Positions 45,869 to 57,243 of a DNA stretch of 64,000 nt are shown here, one piece after another. Origin of the DNA: Synergistaceae bacterium (lineage in GTDB: Bacteria > Synergistota > Synergistia > Synergistales > Aminobacteriaceae). Numbering within the stretch: position 1 is the stretch's first letter; each line of letters opens with the position of its first letter. The notes under the pieces are model-generated. The model searched no databases. It was not told the DNA's origin and saw nothing but the letters and a program-made list of their open reading frames with translations. The translations under genes were made by a program, and so were the position numbers. The stretch lies in contig JAISUO010000035.1 in the NCBI GenBank assembly GCA_031272035.1, positions 1 to 64,000 of the forward strand, given 5' to 3'.

Positions 45869-46360
45869 AATGACACAAAAATGAAAGTTCTGCAGCCTGT
45901 CCCAATGGACAACAACGCGAACTCACGTCAAACAGGGCGTTTCATCGAAAAGGAGAGAATAACGCGGCGCGTAAGGACCGAAAGAAAAACTCGAAGGAAA
46001 AATGACGGAGGGCACAGAGAGATAAAGAGTGTTGAGCCCACGTTTTCCAGAGAGAGTTTACAGTCAAAAAAAGAGAGCAGGAGAGACGAAGAGATGAAAA
46101 CACTTCACAACGACTTAAAATTAAAAACAACGTAAAACGCATATCCAAACATTGAGTTCAGGCCCGCACTTTTCCAACTGGAAATTGTACGCCTCCTCAA
46201 CTGCTGAATAGTTGAATACCGAACGCATCGCGACGGAGACGCCGGGACCTCGCGCTTCATGTCGTTTTGTCCCCCGCATCGCTCTTCGTTCGCCGAAAGG
46301 TAAGTTTATGCCGTGATCCAGCTTCTTCATGCTCTGCCGATTGGATCAAAGGAGTCCAAA

Positions 46361-48800
46361 ATGAAAATGAAACTAAGTGCAAGAATTTTTGTGACAATAC
46401 TATCCATTTCGTTTTTGACCCTGATCGTCACAGGCGGCATCTTCATTTTGGCCACCACAAAAGTTCATGCTGTCATTCTGGACACGCTCACAGGCTGGGA
46501 AAGAGACGCCTCCAACGCGAGCAATCAGATCTTTATGTACCAAATCCGGCAGCAGATCCTGACGCTGGCAAAGGAAAAAGCGCTCAATGCCAGCAAACGC
46601 CTGATGAAAATCCAGGACAACACCTACCGCCTGGCGGACGCGGCCACCTTTCTCTACTCCAATCCGGCGGTGTCGATTCGACAGCCCATCGATTACATGG
46701 TTCCGGACAACGGGGATGTTCCTTACCTCATTACGGCGCCCTGGGTTTCCTCCGCGGACGTGATGGATGAAATTCACCTCCTTTCCGGCATTGCAAACGA
46801 ACTCACCATGTTCCGTCTGGACAACGACGCGATCACGGGAACCCGCCTCACCGCAGAATCCGGGTTTACAGTGGCGTTCTGCACGGACGATCCCGCTTCG
46901 GGCCCCCACAGATACTGGGATCAAAAATATTGGGATCACATCAACGACCGTTACTACACCGGCGCGAAGAAGAAAAACGGCATCTTCTGGTCGATCCCGG
47001 TTGCGGGGGCGGCGCTGGATTCCACCGTATTCTGCTCCATGCCCTTCTATGAAATTTCCGACGAGAAAAAGACCTTCAGAGGCGTGGCGGCGACGGAGTG
47101 CCGGACGTCCTACATTGCAAGATACGTTCTGCTGTCCGCGAAAATCGGAAGGAACGACAAAACCTTCATCCTGGACGACGAGGGCGTGGTCATCTTTTCC
47201 TCCGACCCGGAACTGCTGGGCAAAAACCGTTTCCGGACCGGAACGATGTCCTTCACGGAGCTGACACCGTCGATCCGGACCAGAGAAAGCAAACTGACGG
47301 ACGTCTACGCCGACAAAAAAGACTGGTTTATGGCCTTCCAGCCCCTGCCGAATTTCCCATGGACGCTGGTCATCGCCGGAGAATGGGATGAAATCGGCGA
47401 GCCCATCACGCGGGTGGAAAGCGAAATCCGCGCTTTCACCCAGAGGGAGAACGAGTCGATCCGATACACCATCCGCCTGTATCTGCAGACGTTCGGCTTC
47501 AGCTGCGCCATCGTCATCACCCTGCTTTTGTTCTTCACGGGGCGGATTTCAAACTCCCTGTCCCTGGCGCTGGCGGATCAGACCCGTCAGGCTCAGACCG
47601 CATCCGAGGCCAAAAGCAAGTTCCTCGCCTCCATGAGCCACGAGATACGCACGCCCATGAACGCCATCATCGGGATGAGCACCCTGATGCGCACCGACAA
47701 CCTGGACCCGACCCAATTCCGGTATTTTCAGGACATTCGGGCAATGGCCCACTCGCTGCTTCAGATCATCAACGACATTCTGGACTTTTCCAAGGTCGAA
47801 GCGGGGAAAATGCCCCTGCTTCCCGTCGATTTCGACATTCGGGCGCTCTACGAAAACATCTGCTCGCTGACGCGATTCACCATGGGAGAAAAGAACCTGA
47901 AGTTTACGGCTTCGCTGGACGACTCCATCCCGCCGATCCTTTACGGGGACGAACTGCGCATCCGGCAGGTGTTCACCAATATTCTGAGCAACGCCATCAA
48001 ATACACTCAGGAGGGATCCGTGAATTTTACGCTGAACAAATGCGAACGGGACGGAAAAACCTGGCTTCAGGGGATCGTGGCGGACACGGGAACCGGCATA
48101 CGTCAGGAGGATCAGAAAAAGCTGTTTACCGCTTTTGAGCAGCTGGACGTGAAGAAAAACAAGACCATCGTCGGCACCGGCCTGGGTCTCGCCCTGACCA
48201 AAAACTTCCTGAACCTCATGGGTGGAGAGATTCAATGCGTCAGTGAATACGGGAAGGGCTCCACCTTCACCATTTACCTCCCCCTCATCGAAGGAGACGA
48301 GCAGAAAGTCAAAACTCCCGTCAGCGCGGAGGCCAATGTCACAGCGCCGGAGGCGTCCGTTCTGGTTGTAGACGACAGTATGCCCAACCTTACGGTGGCC
48401 AGGGGATTCCTGCTCCAGCACCAAATCCAGCCCGATCTGGCGAAAAGCGGACTTCAGGCGCTCAATATGGCCACGCGCAACGCCTACGACCTGATTCTCA
48501 TGGATCATATGATGCCGGAGATGGACGGCATCGAAACCACGAAAAAAATACGCCTGCAGGGCGGAGCCAGCGCGAAATGCCCCATCGTCATGTGCACGGC
48601 CAACGCCATCGCGGGAATGAAGGAATACTACATGGACCAGGGAATGACCGATTTCATCTCCAAACCTCTCGACCCGCTGGAGTTGAACACGATTCTTTTG
48701 TCCTGGCTTCCGGAAGAAAAAATAAACCAGGAAAAAATAAACCAGGCAAAAGTGATAAATAATGACCATCGCTCCGGAGAGACGGAAGGAGAGACAGATC

Positions 48801-48814
<14 letters not shown>
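46361..48814 (+). CDS. Hybrid sensor histidine kinase (Cache-HisKA-HATPase-REC)
   Basis: 817 residues from the ATG at 46361 behind AAAGGAG. First helix (about 8-32), large periplasmic sensor (about 35-370) with Cache-like text (DKTFILDDEGVVIFSSDPELLGKNRF), second helix near 380-402, HisKA with H427 in SHEIRTPMN, HATPase with GTGLGLALTKNF, and a receiver with D715 in LMDHMMPEMDG. It has no Hpt domain. Its end overlaps the next kinase gene by 14 bases, and an Hpt protein follows that, so the three likely form one relay. Confidence 0.93.
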
Positions 48815-51314
<2,500 letters not shown>

Positions 51315-51363
51315 GCCGATTTGGTTCAAAAAACACAATACTACAATAGCAGGAGGGAAAAAG

Positions 51364-51981
51364 ATGTTGACCACTGTGCCTGTCGCGCTGAAAGACGTCA
51401 GCATAAACGGCGTCGATATTCAGCAGGCGATGAACCTCATGGGAGATAACGAATTGAGCGTTTTTTCCATGATGCGTTCTTATGTGAACCACGTTCCCGA
51501 CGTTCTGAGGGTAATCCGCACGCCGGACGTCGATTCGCTGAAGGAGTTCGCGATTCACGTTCACGGCATCAAAGGCGCGAGTTTCAATATCTGCGCCAAC
51601 CACGTGGGAGAGATGGCCCGGGAACTGGAAATGCTGGCGAAGGCGAAAGACCTGGAAGCGGTTGAGGCCAAACTCCACCCCTTTATCCAGACCGCCGAAA
51701 AACTGGTCGCCGACCTGAACGATTTTCTGGAAAGGTACAACGCGGACCTCACTCCGAAAAAAGGGAAAAAACCGGCGCCTGACAAAAACGTGCTCAGGAC
51801 GATCTATGAAGCCTGCGTAAACTACAAAACAGCGCACCTCACAAAATCCATTGAGGAGCTGACGCGCTACGACTACGAGTCCGAATCCGGCAGCGAACTG
51901 ATGAACTGGCTGGTCCGTCAATCCGAAAATCTGGAGTACGACCTGATCAGAGAACGCCTGGAAAACCTGTTGGTAAGCTGA
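51364..51981 (+). CDS. Stand-alone histidine phosphotransfer (Hpt) protein
   Basis: 205 residues, ATG behind GCAGGAGGG. Hpt four-helix bundle in the first 125 residues with phospho-His H67 in HVHGIKGAS. The last 80 residues, after a lysine-rich stretch (TPKKGKKPAPDK), are helical and not recognised. It lies 49 bases after two Hpt-less hybrid kinases and would carry phosphate from them to a response regulator, possibly the REC-GGDEF or REC-HD-GYP protein of this window. Confidence 0.9.
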   Translation: MLTTVPVALKDVSINGVDIQQAMNLMGDNELSVFSMMRSYVNHVPDVLRVIRTPDVDSLKEFAIHVHGIKGASFNICANHVGEMARELEMLAKAKDLEAVEAKLHPFIQTAEKLVADLNDFLERYNADLTPKKGKKPAPDKNVLRTIYEACVNYKTAHLTKSIEELTRYDYESESGSELMNWLVRQSENLEYDLIRERLENLLVS

Positions 51982-51991
51982 AAACGACTTT

Positions 51992-52092
51992 AAACCAATT
52001 TGAAATCAAAAGCCTAAAGTTAGAATAGCTAAAAGCAATGACATTCAAACATTAGTTTCTTCATTAACACTCGATTGAAAGCAAATTGGTAT
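51992..52092 (+). repeat. MITE-like repeat, copy 3 (complete, 101 bp)
   Basis: Starts AAACCAATTTG and ends CAAATTGGTAT, differing from copy 2 at seven positions. It begins 10 bases after the Hpt stop. Together with the fragment at 55123-55150, which is in the opposite orientation, it brackets a three-gene cassette. Confidence 0.9.
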
Positions 52093-52106
52093 TAAACCGC
52101 GAAACC

Positions 52107-52163
52107 GGCTGCGCTGAACCTCCGGTCCGAAAAACCGGGCCCGTTCCCCGGTTCAGCGCAGCC
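52107..52163 (+). terminator. Very long hairpin, probable terminator after the kinase-Hpt unit
   Basis: GGCTGCGCTGAACC (52107-52120) and GGTTCAGCGCAGCC (52150-52163) form a perfect 14-bp stem, and CCGGT/ACCGG add an inner stem. The following bases CCCTTCGTTCC are pyrimidine-rich but not a T-run. It lies 14 bases beyond repeat copy 3. Confidence 0.6.
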
Positions 52164-52281
52164 GCCCTTCGTTCCATCCCTGAATTCCCCATAAACTGCC
52201 GGATCGAATTATCTGGATTTGGAATCACGCATCGGTGTATCATATGTCAATGATTCGGGACAGAAAGCGAGGCCAGGGACC

Positions 52282-53304
52282 ATGCCACTGACTATTGTTC
52301 GAAACGATATTACAAAAATGACCGTCGACGCAATCGTCAACACGACGAATATCGCGCTCCAGATGGGCGTGGGCGTGAGCGGCGCAATATTCAGGGCGGC
52401 GGGAGCGGAGAAACTCCAGGCCGAATGCGACAAACTCGCGCCGATAAGGATCGGCGAGGCCGTGGCCACTCCGGGATTCGACCTGCCCGCAAAGTACGTT
52501 ATACACGCGGTGGGGCCGGTTTACAGAGACGGCAAACGGGGCGAGGAACAGCTGCTCCGCAGCGCCTACACCAGCTCTCTCCGGCTTGCGGTGGAAATGA
52601 AGTGCGAGAGCATCGCGTTCCCGCTGATAAGCTCCGGCACATACGGATACCCGAGGGACAAAGCCCTTAACGTGGCCACAACCGCCATTCAGGACTTCCT
52701 GCTCAACTCCGACAGGGACATCGATGTTTCACTGGTCGTGTTTGACCGGGCGGCCTTCGCGCTCTCCCGGAAGCTTCGCGGCGAGGTACAGTCGTTTATC
52801 GACGAGAACTACATCGCCCGGAACGAAGCCATTGAAGCAGACAGCCCGCTGAGAAACAACAGATTCATGGAGGAGGAAGCCGCTCAAATCTCTTTCAGTA
52901 TGCCCGCTCCGTGCGCCCCGTGCGCTCCGCCCGCAGCGTCGGCGGACGGGGAAGTGTTCACGCTGGACGAACCCTTTTCGGCAGTGATTCTGCGAATAAT
53001 CGACGCAAAGGGCATGAGTGACGCGGAGGTTTACAGACGCGCGAACATCGACCGCAGGCTCTTCAGTAAAATACGCAGACCGGATTACCGGCCGGGGAAG
53101 AGAACCGTCGTCGCGCTTGCCGTGGCACTGAAGCTGTCCTCCGAAGAGACCCGCGCTCTTCTGGCGCACGCCGGATTCGCGCTCTCCCGAAGCGTTCTGT
53201 TCGACGTGATCGTAGACTGTTTCATCAGGAAGGGCGAATATAACATTTTCAAAATAAACAACGTGCTTTTCGACAAAGACCAGCCGTTGCTGGGAGGATC
53301 ATAG
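52282..53304 (+). CDS. Macro domain protein with C-terminal helix-turn-helix-like domain
   Basis: 340 residues from the ATG at 52282 behind CAGGGA; a TTG at 52219 would add 21 residues. Macro domain (about 1-165): DAIVNTTN (canonical IVNAAN), GVGVSGAIFRAAG, the AVGPVY strand and ISSGTYGYP loop, which together bind ADP-ribose. A Cys/Pro/Ala linker (CAPCAPPA) leads to a C-terminal domain (about 230-330) with MSDAEVYRRANIDRRLFSKIR and a KRTVVALAVALKLSSEETRALL segment, like an XRE-type helix-turn-helix. As I recall, proteins of this exact layout are common in gut Firmicutes and often sit next to VWA proteins like the one at 54.4 kb. It may remove or read ADP-ribose signals and possibly bind nucleic acid. 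Confidence 0.9.
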   Translation: MPLTIVRNDITKMTVDAIVNTTNIALQMGVGVSGAIFRAAGAEKLQAECDKLAPIRIGEAVATPGFDLPAKYVIHAVGPVYRDGKRGEEQLLRSAYTSSLRLAVEMKCESIAFPLISSGTYGYPRDKALNVATTAIQDFLLNSDRDIDVSLVVFDRAAFALSRKLRGEVQSFIDENYIARNEAIEADSPLRNNRFMEEEAAQISFSMPAPCAPCAPPAASADGEVFTLDEPFSAVILRIIDAKGMSDAEVYRRANIDRRLFSKIRRPDYRPGKRTVVALAVALKLSSEETRALLAHAGFALSRSVLFDVIVDCFIRKGEYNIFKINNVLFDKDQPLLGGS

Positions 53305-53416
53305 GCCATACCGGAAACGCGGCGGCAGCAACAATTTATATTTCGGTTTTCCTGCTGCCGCCATAATATTTTCATGCGCCGTTGGACAGATGGAAAGTCC
53401 CCGAAGCGCAAACCGT

Positions 53417-54241
53417 CTACAGGCTGTCGATGAATTCTTCCAGAATTTTGTTAAACTTCTCGTGATGTTCCCAGAACAACAGGTGTCCGCCCATGATGAC
53501 GTTCTTTGTTTTCGGGAACAGCTTCGTCATAAACGGCTCGGCCTTCGCCGACCAGTGTTCCGCTATGAAATTCAACGTGGGAACGGATTCCGAAGCGGTC
53601 TTCGCCCCTTTTGTGCAGTCCGAGAAAAGCAGGGAGGCGAACAGCTCCCTCGCGATATGCGTCGGCGTCTTCGTGGACTGTTCTATAATCCAGAACATTT
53701 CGGCCGGCGACAACTTTCTTTGAACCATTATCTCCCTCGCGTACGCCTCCACAAAGTCCCGATGCCCCTTTGTGGTCTCAAGCATGTTATATGCCCCGCC
53801 CAGCTCCTCGAAAGTTCCCTCCGTCCAGTTCTCAGGATTGGGAGACATCGAAGTCGGCGACATATCTATTGTGACGAGGGCCTTCAACGCGGCGGTTCCC
53901 TCCTGCTCGACGTACTTCCAGACCGTATGGTTTCCCACCGACCAGCCGAGAAGGACAATATCCCTGAGACCCAGCGCTTTGATGAACCTGGCGAGGTCGG
54001 CGGCGTGCCGCTCGTAGTTGTTGCCGGTTTGTTGAACGGGCGAGCGTCCCTGACTTCTCGGGTCGAGCGCTATGACCCTGTACTTTTTCGAAAAATATTC
54101 AAGCTGGTACGCAAAAACTTCTGTGGTGAAAGTCCAGCCGGGAACGAGAAGCAGCGGAGTCCCTTCACCGACTTCCTCATAATAGAGCTCGATCCCCGGA
54201 TGTATCTCAACGTACTTTCCACTCTCGGCCCGCTCGAACAT
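53417..54241 (-). CDS. Alpha/beta hydrolase
   Basis: 274 residues from the ATG at 54241 behind CAGGAGGG; an ATG ten codons earlier lacks a ribosome site. Fold landmarks: LLLVPGWTFTT (oxyanion region), VIALDPRSQGRS, nucleophile elbow G-W-S101-V-G, a variable lid, and the late GGHLLFWEHHEKFN histidine. No signal peptide. It is encoded between the macro and VWA genes on the other strand, so it has its own promoter. Its substrate (ester, lactone or acyl compound) is unknown. Confidence 0.88.
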   Translation of the reverse strand: MFERAESGKYVEIHPGIELYYEEVGEGTPLLLVPGWTFTTEVFAYQLEYFSKKYRVIALDPRSQGRSPVQQTGNNYERHAADLARFIKALGLRDIVLLGWSVGNHTVWKYVEQEGTAALKALVTIDMSPTSMSPNPENWTEGTFEELGGAYNMLETTKGHRDFVEAYAREIMVQRKLSPAEMFWIIEQSTKTPTHIARELFASLLFSDCTKGAKTASESVPTLNFIAEHWSAKAEPFMTKLFPKTKNVIMGGHLLFWEHHEKFNKILEEFIDSL

Positions 54242-54446
54242 TGTGACGCCCTCCTGTGTTTTCAGAATCACCTGAAAGTCTTGGTCTGAAACCTATTATA
54301 ATCGAAATGCAAAAATAGCAAATTGCGCCCCTCGCCGTATGTCCGCCTCCCGCGCTCAGGTTTGGAATTGTCGCTTCGAAAGCGACCTTTTCAGCGCCTG
54401 CCTGAATTACACTCTGTTCATCATAAAATGAATGGAGGACATCACA

Positions 54447-55118
54447 ATGGACATGGCAAGGGAAACAAATTTGACGGAAATCGTATTTATTCTCGACAGA
54501 AGCGGCTCCATGGGAGGACTGGAAAGCGATACCATCGGCGGATTCAATTCCATGCTGACCCAGCAGCAGGCAGAGCCCGGTGAAGCGCGAATCACGACGG
54601 TTCTGTTCGATCACGAGTATGAGATTTTGCACGACCGGCTGGACATACGCGCCGTCAATCCGATTACGAGTAAAGATTATTTCGTGCGAGGCAACACCGC
54701 GCTGCTGGACGCTGTGGGCAAAACGATTCACAAAATTGGAAACACGCAGAGGCATTCCAGGCCGGAGTTTCGCGCGAACAAGGTTATATTTGTCATCACG
54801 ACGGACGGTCTGGAGAACGCGAGCCGGGAATATACGTACAACAGGGTGAAATCTCAGATCACGAGACATAAATCCAAATACGGCTGGGAGTTTATCTTCC
54901 TCGGAGCGGACATTGATTCCGCGGAGTTCGCCGGGCGCTTTGGCATCGCCAGGAACCGCGCGCAAAATTTCATCAAGGACCCCGAGGGGATCCATTTGAA
55001 CTATCAGGTCGTCAACAAAGCCGTCGCGTCATTCCGTTCCCCGGCGAACTCCTGTCTCGACGACGGATGGAACGTGGAAATCGAGGCCAACTATCAAAGG
55101 AGAAAAAACCAGAGCTGA
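54447..55118 (+). CDS. VWA domain protein
   Basis: 223 residues from the ATG at 54447 behind TGGAGGAC; an ATG 15 bases earlier overlaps that ribosome site. Von Willebrand factor A domain with the metal-ion site D17-x-S19-x-S21 (LDRSGSM), the conserved Thr in GNTALLDAVG and Asp in TTDGLENAS. No signal peptide or membrane segment, so it is cytosolic. It ends at a partial repeat copy. Cytosolic VWA proteins often act as scaffolds or chaperone-like partners; here the candidate partner is the macro-domain protein. Confidence 0.88.
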   Translation: MDMARETNLTEIVFILDRSGSMGGLESDTIGGFNSMLTQQQAEPGEARITTVLFDHEYEILHDRLDIRAVNPITSKDYFVRGNTALLDAVGKTIHKIGNTQRHSRPEFRANKVIFVITTDGLENASREYTYNRVKSQITRHKSKYGWEFIFLGADIDSAEFAGRFGIARNRAQNFIKDPEGIHLNYQVVNKAVASFRSPANSCLDDGWNVEIEANYQRRKNQS

Positions 55119-55122
55119 CACT

Positions 55123-55150
55123 CATTTGCTTTCAATCAAGTGTTAATGAA
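55123..55150 (-). repeat. MITE-like repeat, fragment (copy 4)
   Basis: ATTTGCTTTCAATC-AGTGTTAATGAA matches the reverse complement of the right third of copy 3, with one mismatch in the interior and the outermost bases (CCA) lost. It starts 4 bases past the VWA stop and is inverted relative to copy 3. Confidence 0.75.
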
Positions 55151-55151
55151 A

Positions 55152-55174
55152 CTCCCCCGGTTGCGCCGGGGGAG
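55152..55174 (-). terminator. Terminator between VWA gene and Liv operon
   Basis: CTCCCCCGG and CCGGGGGAG form a perfect 9-bp stem with loop TTGCG. Read leftward it is followed by TTTCATT, so it fits the leftward Liv-type operon best; it could serve both. Confidence 0.75.
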
Positions 55175-55187
55175 CGATTCAAAGCGA

Positions 55188-56435
55188 TTATTTGTACTCG
55201 GCGGGATAAGCGAACTGCTGGTTGGAGTAATCGAAAGGCCAAACCGTTTTGTATTCGCCCTCCTGGATCTGGGCAATGGCCAGCGCCGCGCCGACGTTGT
55301 TGTGATGGTGCTTCACGCCGTCCAGTTCCATGTCCTCGAATTTGATACGGTCATAAGGGAGGATGATCTCCGGCCCGTTGGGGAACGATCCCTGGATGTC
55401 CAGCTTTTCCAGCGCGTCTTTCACCTTCGGCCCTTCCGAGGAGCCGGCCGCCTCAAAAGCGGTTTTCAGCGTCCAGATGGCCGTGTAGGATTCAGCGGAA
55501 TGGCCGTTCATGTCCAGGCCAAAGATTTCCTTGAACTTTTTGTTGACCTCCCGACCCTTCGTCAGGTCAGGGTTCCACTCCACCACCGAGGTGAGGCCGT
55601 TGGAAATTCCCTGTGTGGCTGGGATGAAGCTGGGATCCGCAAAACCGTTGGCCTTGGCGATCAGGATCTTCGGCTTGCAGTTCTGCTCATGCATGGTTTT
55701 CATCAGCAGGATGGCGTCGGAGATGTAACCGTCCGTCACAACGGCGTCCGCACCGGCGTTTTTCAGCGCCAGCACTTCCGAGGTCATGTCCGCCGCGCCT
55801 TTGGTGTACTGAATTTCCTTCACCACTTCAAGATCGTATTGGGGCGCCCAGTAGTTAGCCCATTTGATGGTCTCCTGCCCGATCATGGTGTTATCCGCAA
55901 AAACGGCGACCTTCTTTATCTCCGCTCCCGTCTTCTTAGTTTGATCTTTCAGGAAGATGAACATATTTCTTTGATAAATGGAATTCATAGGCGCCAGCCG
56001 GAAGAAATACTCGTATCCGCCGGAAGAGAGGCTGTCAACCGTGGAGATGGCCGTGAGCACCGGAATCTGGTACTGCTCGCAGACCTGCTGGACCATGGCG
56101 GTGATCGAGCTTTGATGACAGCCCACGATGGCGTCGACCTTGTCCTGCGTGATCAGCCGCTCCGCTACGGAACGCCCAACCTTGGGGTCGCCCTGATGGT
56201 CGCCCCGAACGACTTCCACGGGCCGCCCGTTGATCCCGCCGGCCGCGTTGATTTCCTGAACGGCAAAATCGATCCCCCGGATGATATTGGTGCCGATGGC
56301 CGCCAGGTCACCGCTGAAAGCGTACATGGCCCCGATACGGATGGGCGTTTTCGCGTCCGCGCCGAAGGCCGCGCCGGTCAGGAGAGCCGCAAGAACAACC
56401 GCAAGGACAACCGTCAACAGTTTTTTCATTTTCAT
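55188..56435 (-). CDS. Branched-chain amino acid ABC transporter binding protein
   Basis: 415 residues, ATG behind GGGAGG. Signal peptide ends near GAAFGA. Type I fold: IRIGAMYAFSGDLAAIGTNIIRGIDFAVQEINAAGGINGRPVEVV, VGCHQSSITAMVQQVCEQ and the later YTAIWTLKTAFEAAGS. It is the last gene of livHMGF-plus-binding protein, separated from livF by a hairpin. It delivers leucine-type or related amino acids to LivHM; specificity is not decided by sequence. Confidence 0.92.
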   Translation of the reverse strand: MKMKKLLTVVLAVVLAALLTGAAFGADAKTPIRIGAMYAFSGDLAAIGTNIIRGIDFAVQEINAAGGINGRPVEVVRGDHQGDPKVGRSVAERLITQDKVDAIVGCHQSSITAMVQQVCEQYQIPVLTAISTVDSLSSGGYEYFFRLAPMNSIYQRNMFIFLKDQTKKTGAEIKKVAVFADNTMIGQETIKWANYWAPQYDLEVVKEIQYTKGAADMTSEVLALKNAGADAVVTDGYISDAILLMKTMHEQNCKPKILIAKANGFADPSFIPATQGISNGLTSVVEWNPDLTKGREVNKKFKEIFGLDMNGHSAESYTAIWTLKTAFEAAGSSEGPKVKDALEKLDIQGSFPNGPEIILPYDRIKFEDMELDGVKHHHNNVGAALAIAQIQEGEYKTVWPFDYSNQQFAYPAEYK

Positions 56436-56455
56436 CAGACCTCCCGATATATAGG

Positions 56456-56478
56456 TTCAGAAGGCGTTGCCTTCCGAA
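56456..56478 (-). promoter_or_regulatory. Hairpin between livF and the binding-protein gene
   Basis: GAAGGC-GTT-GCCTTC with an outer TTC/GAA pair on each side after one mismatch. It sits between the livF stop and the ribosome site of the next gene and may protect or attenuate the mRNA. Confidence 0.5.
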
Positions 56479-56491
56479 TGCCGTTTTGAAT

Positions 56492-57199
56492 TTATATGCC
56501 CAGATACGCTTTCTTGACGTGATCGTTTGTCTTCAGGTTTTTCGCCGTATCCTCCAGCACCACTCTCCCGTTTTCGATGACGTACCCTCTGTCCGCCACG
56601 TTCAGCGCCTTCGTCACGTCCTGTTCCACCAGGATGATGGAAACCCCGTTTTCCCGGGCCATGTCGCTCGCCACGTCCAGGATGTCGTCCACGACGTTGG
56701 GCGCCAGCCCCAGGGAGGGCTCGTCCAAGATGAGGAGTTTGGGGCTGGCCATCAGCGCCCTGGCGACGGCGACCATTTGCTGCTCGCCGCCGGAGAGGGT
56801 TCCGGCCGATTGATTTTTCCTGTCACGCAGCTTCGGAAAACGGCTGTAGACGAACGACAGATGTTCCGCCATGCTCAGTTTGGCTTCTCTTGAGCAGGCT
56901 CCCAGCTCCAGATTTTCGTACACCGTCATTTCCGTAAACAACTGCCGGCCCTCAGGCACCTGCACAATGCCCGCCGCAAGGATTCGCCGGCTGTTTTGCC
57001 CGCACAGTTCCTGACCGTTGAATTTTACGGACCCGCCCGTCGGTCGAATCAGCCCCGTGACGGCGCGAACTGTGGTGGTTTTTCCAGCACCGTTGCCGCC
57101 CAGGATCGCCACTATCTCCCCCTCGCCCACTCTGAAACTCACGTCCCAGAGGATTCTCACACTGCCATAACCCGCACTCAGGGATTCCACGTTCAGCAT
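56492..57199 (-). CDS. livF: Branched-chain amino acid ABC transporter ATPase LivF
   Basis: 235 residues. Walker A GGNGAGKT, signature LSGGEQQMVAVARAL, Walker B LLILDEPSLGLAP, switch His in IILVEQDV region. The size and the EPSLGLAP text are typical of LivF. It lies 44 bases after livG and energises LivHM as a pair with LivG. Confidence 0.95.
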   Translation of the reverse strand: MLNVESLSAGYGSVRILWDVSFRVGEGEIVAILGGNGAGKTTTVRAVTGLIRPTGGSVKFNGQELCGQNSRRILAAGIVQVPEGRQLFTEMTVYENLELGACSREAKLSMAEHLSFVYSRFPKLRDRKNQSAGTLSGGEQQMVAVARALMASPKLLILDEPSLGLAPNVVDDILDVASDMARENGVSIILVEQDVTKALNVADRGYVIENGRVVLEDTAKNLKTNDHVKKAYLGI

Positions 57200-57243
57200 C
57201 CGCTTCCCTCTTCCATCACCCTGTCATCACCCTGTGACTTTTC

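Larger units (their letters stand above)
45126..46360. other. 1.2-kb non-coding stretch between two kinase units
   Basis: No credible gene. It holds a GGCAGC/GCTGCC hairpin (45233-45250), a CGGCCG-AATA-CGGCCG palindrome (45203-45218), an eight-base tandem repeat (45495-45526), an AT-rich zone (45600-45720) and a consensus promoter (45840-45868). A string AAGTAAGGGAAGCTCTGATCAAC-like near 45296-45317 and GAAGTTAGGGAACATC near 45164-45179 resemble each other at TGAAGT.AGGGAA and could be decayed mobile-element ends, but no transposase remains. A purine-rich open frame at 45881-46135 has no ribosome site and is not accepted. Confidence 0.6.

Noticed and set aside
45881-46135. 84-codon open frame after the promoter at 45840
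   Set aside because: The ATG lies a few bases from the predicted transcription start with no ribosome site; the product is a Lys/Arg/Glu-rich low-complexity sequence from purine-rich DNA.
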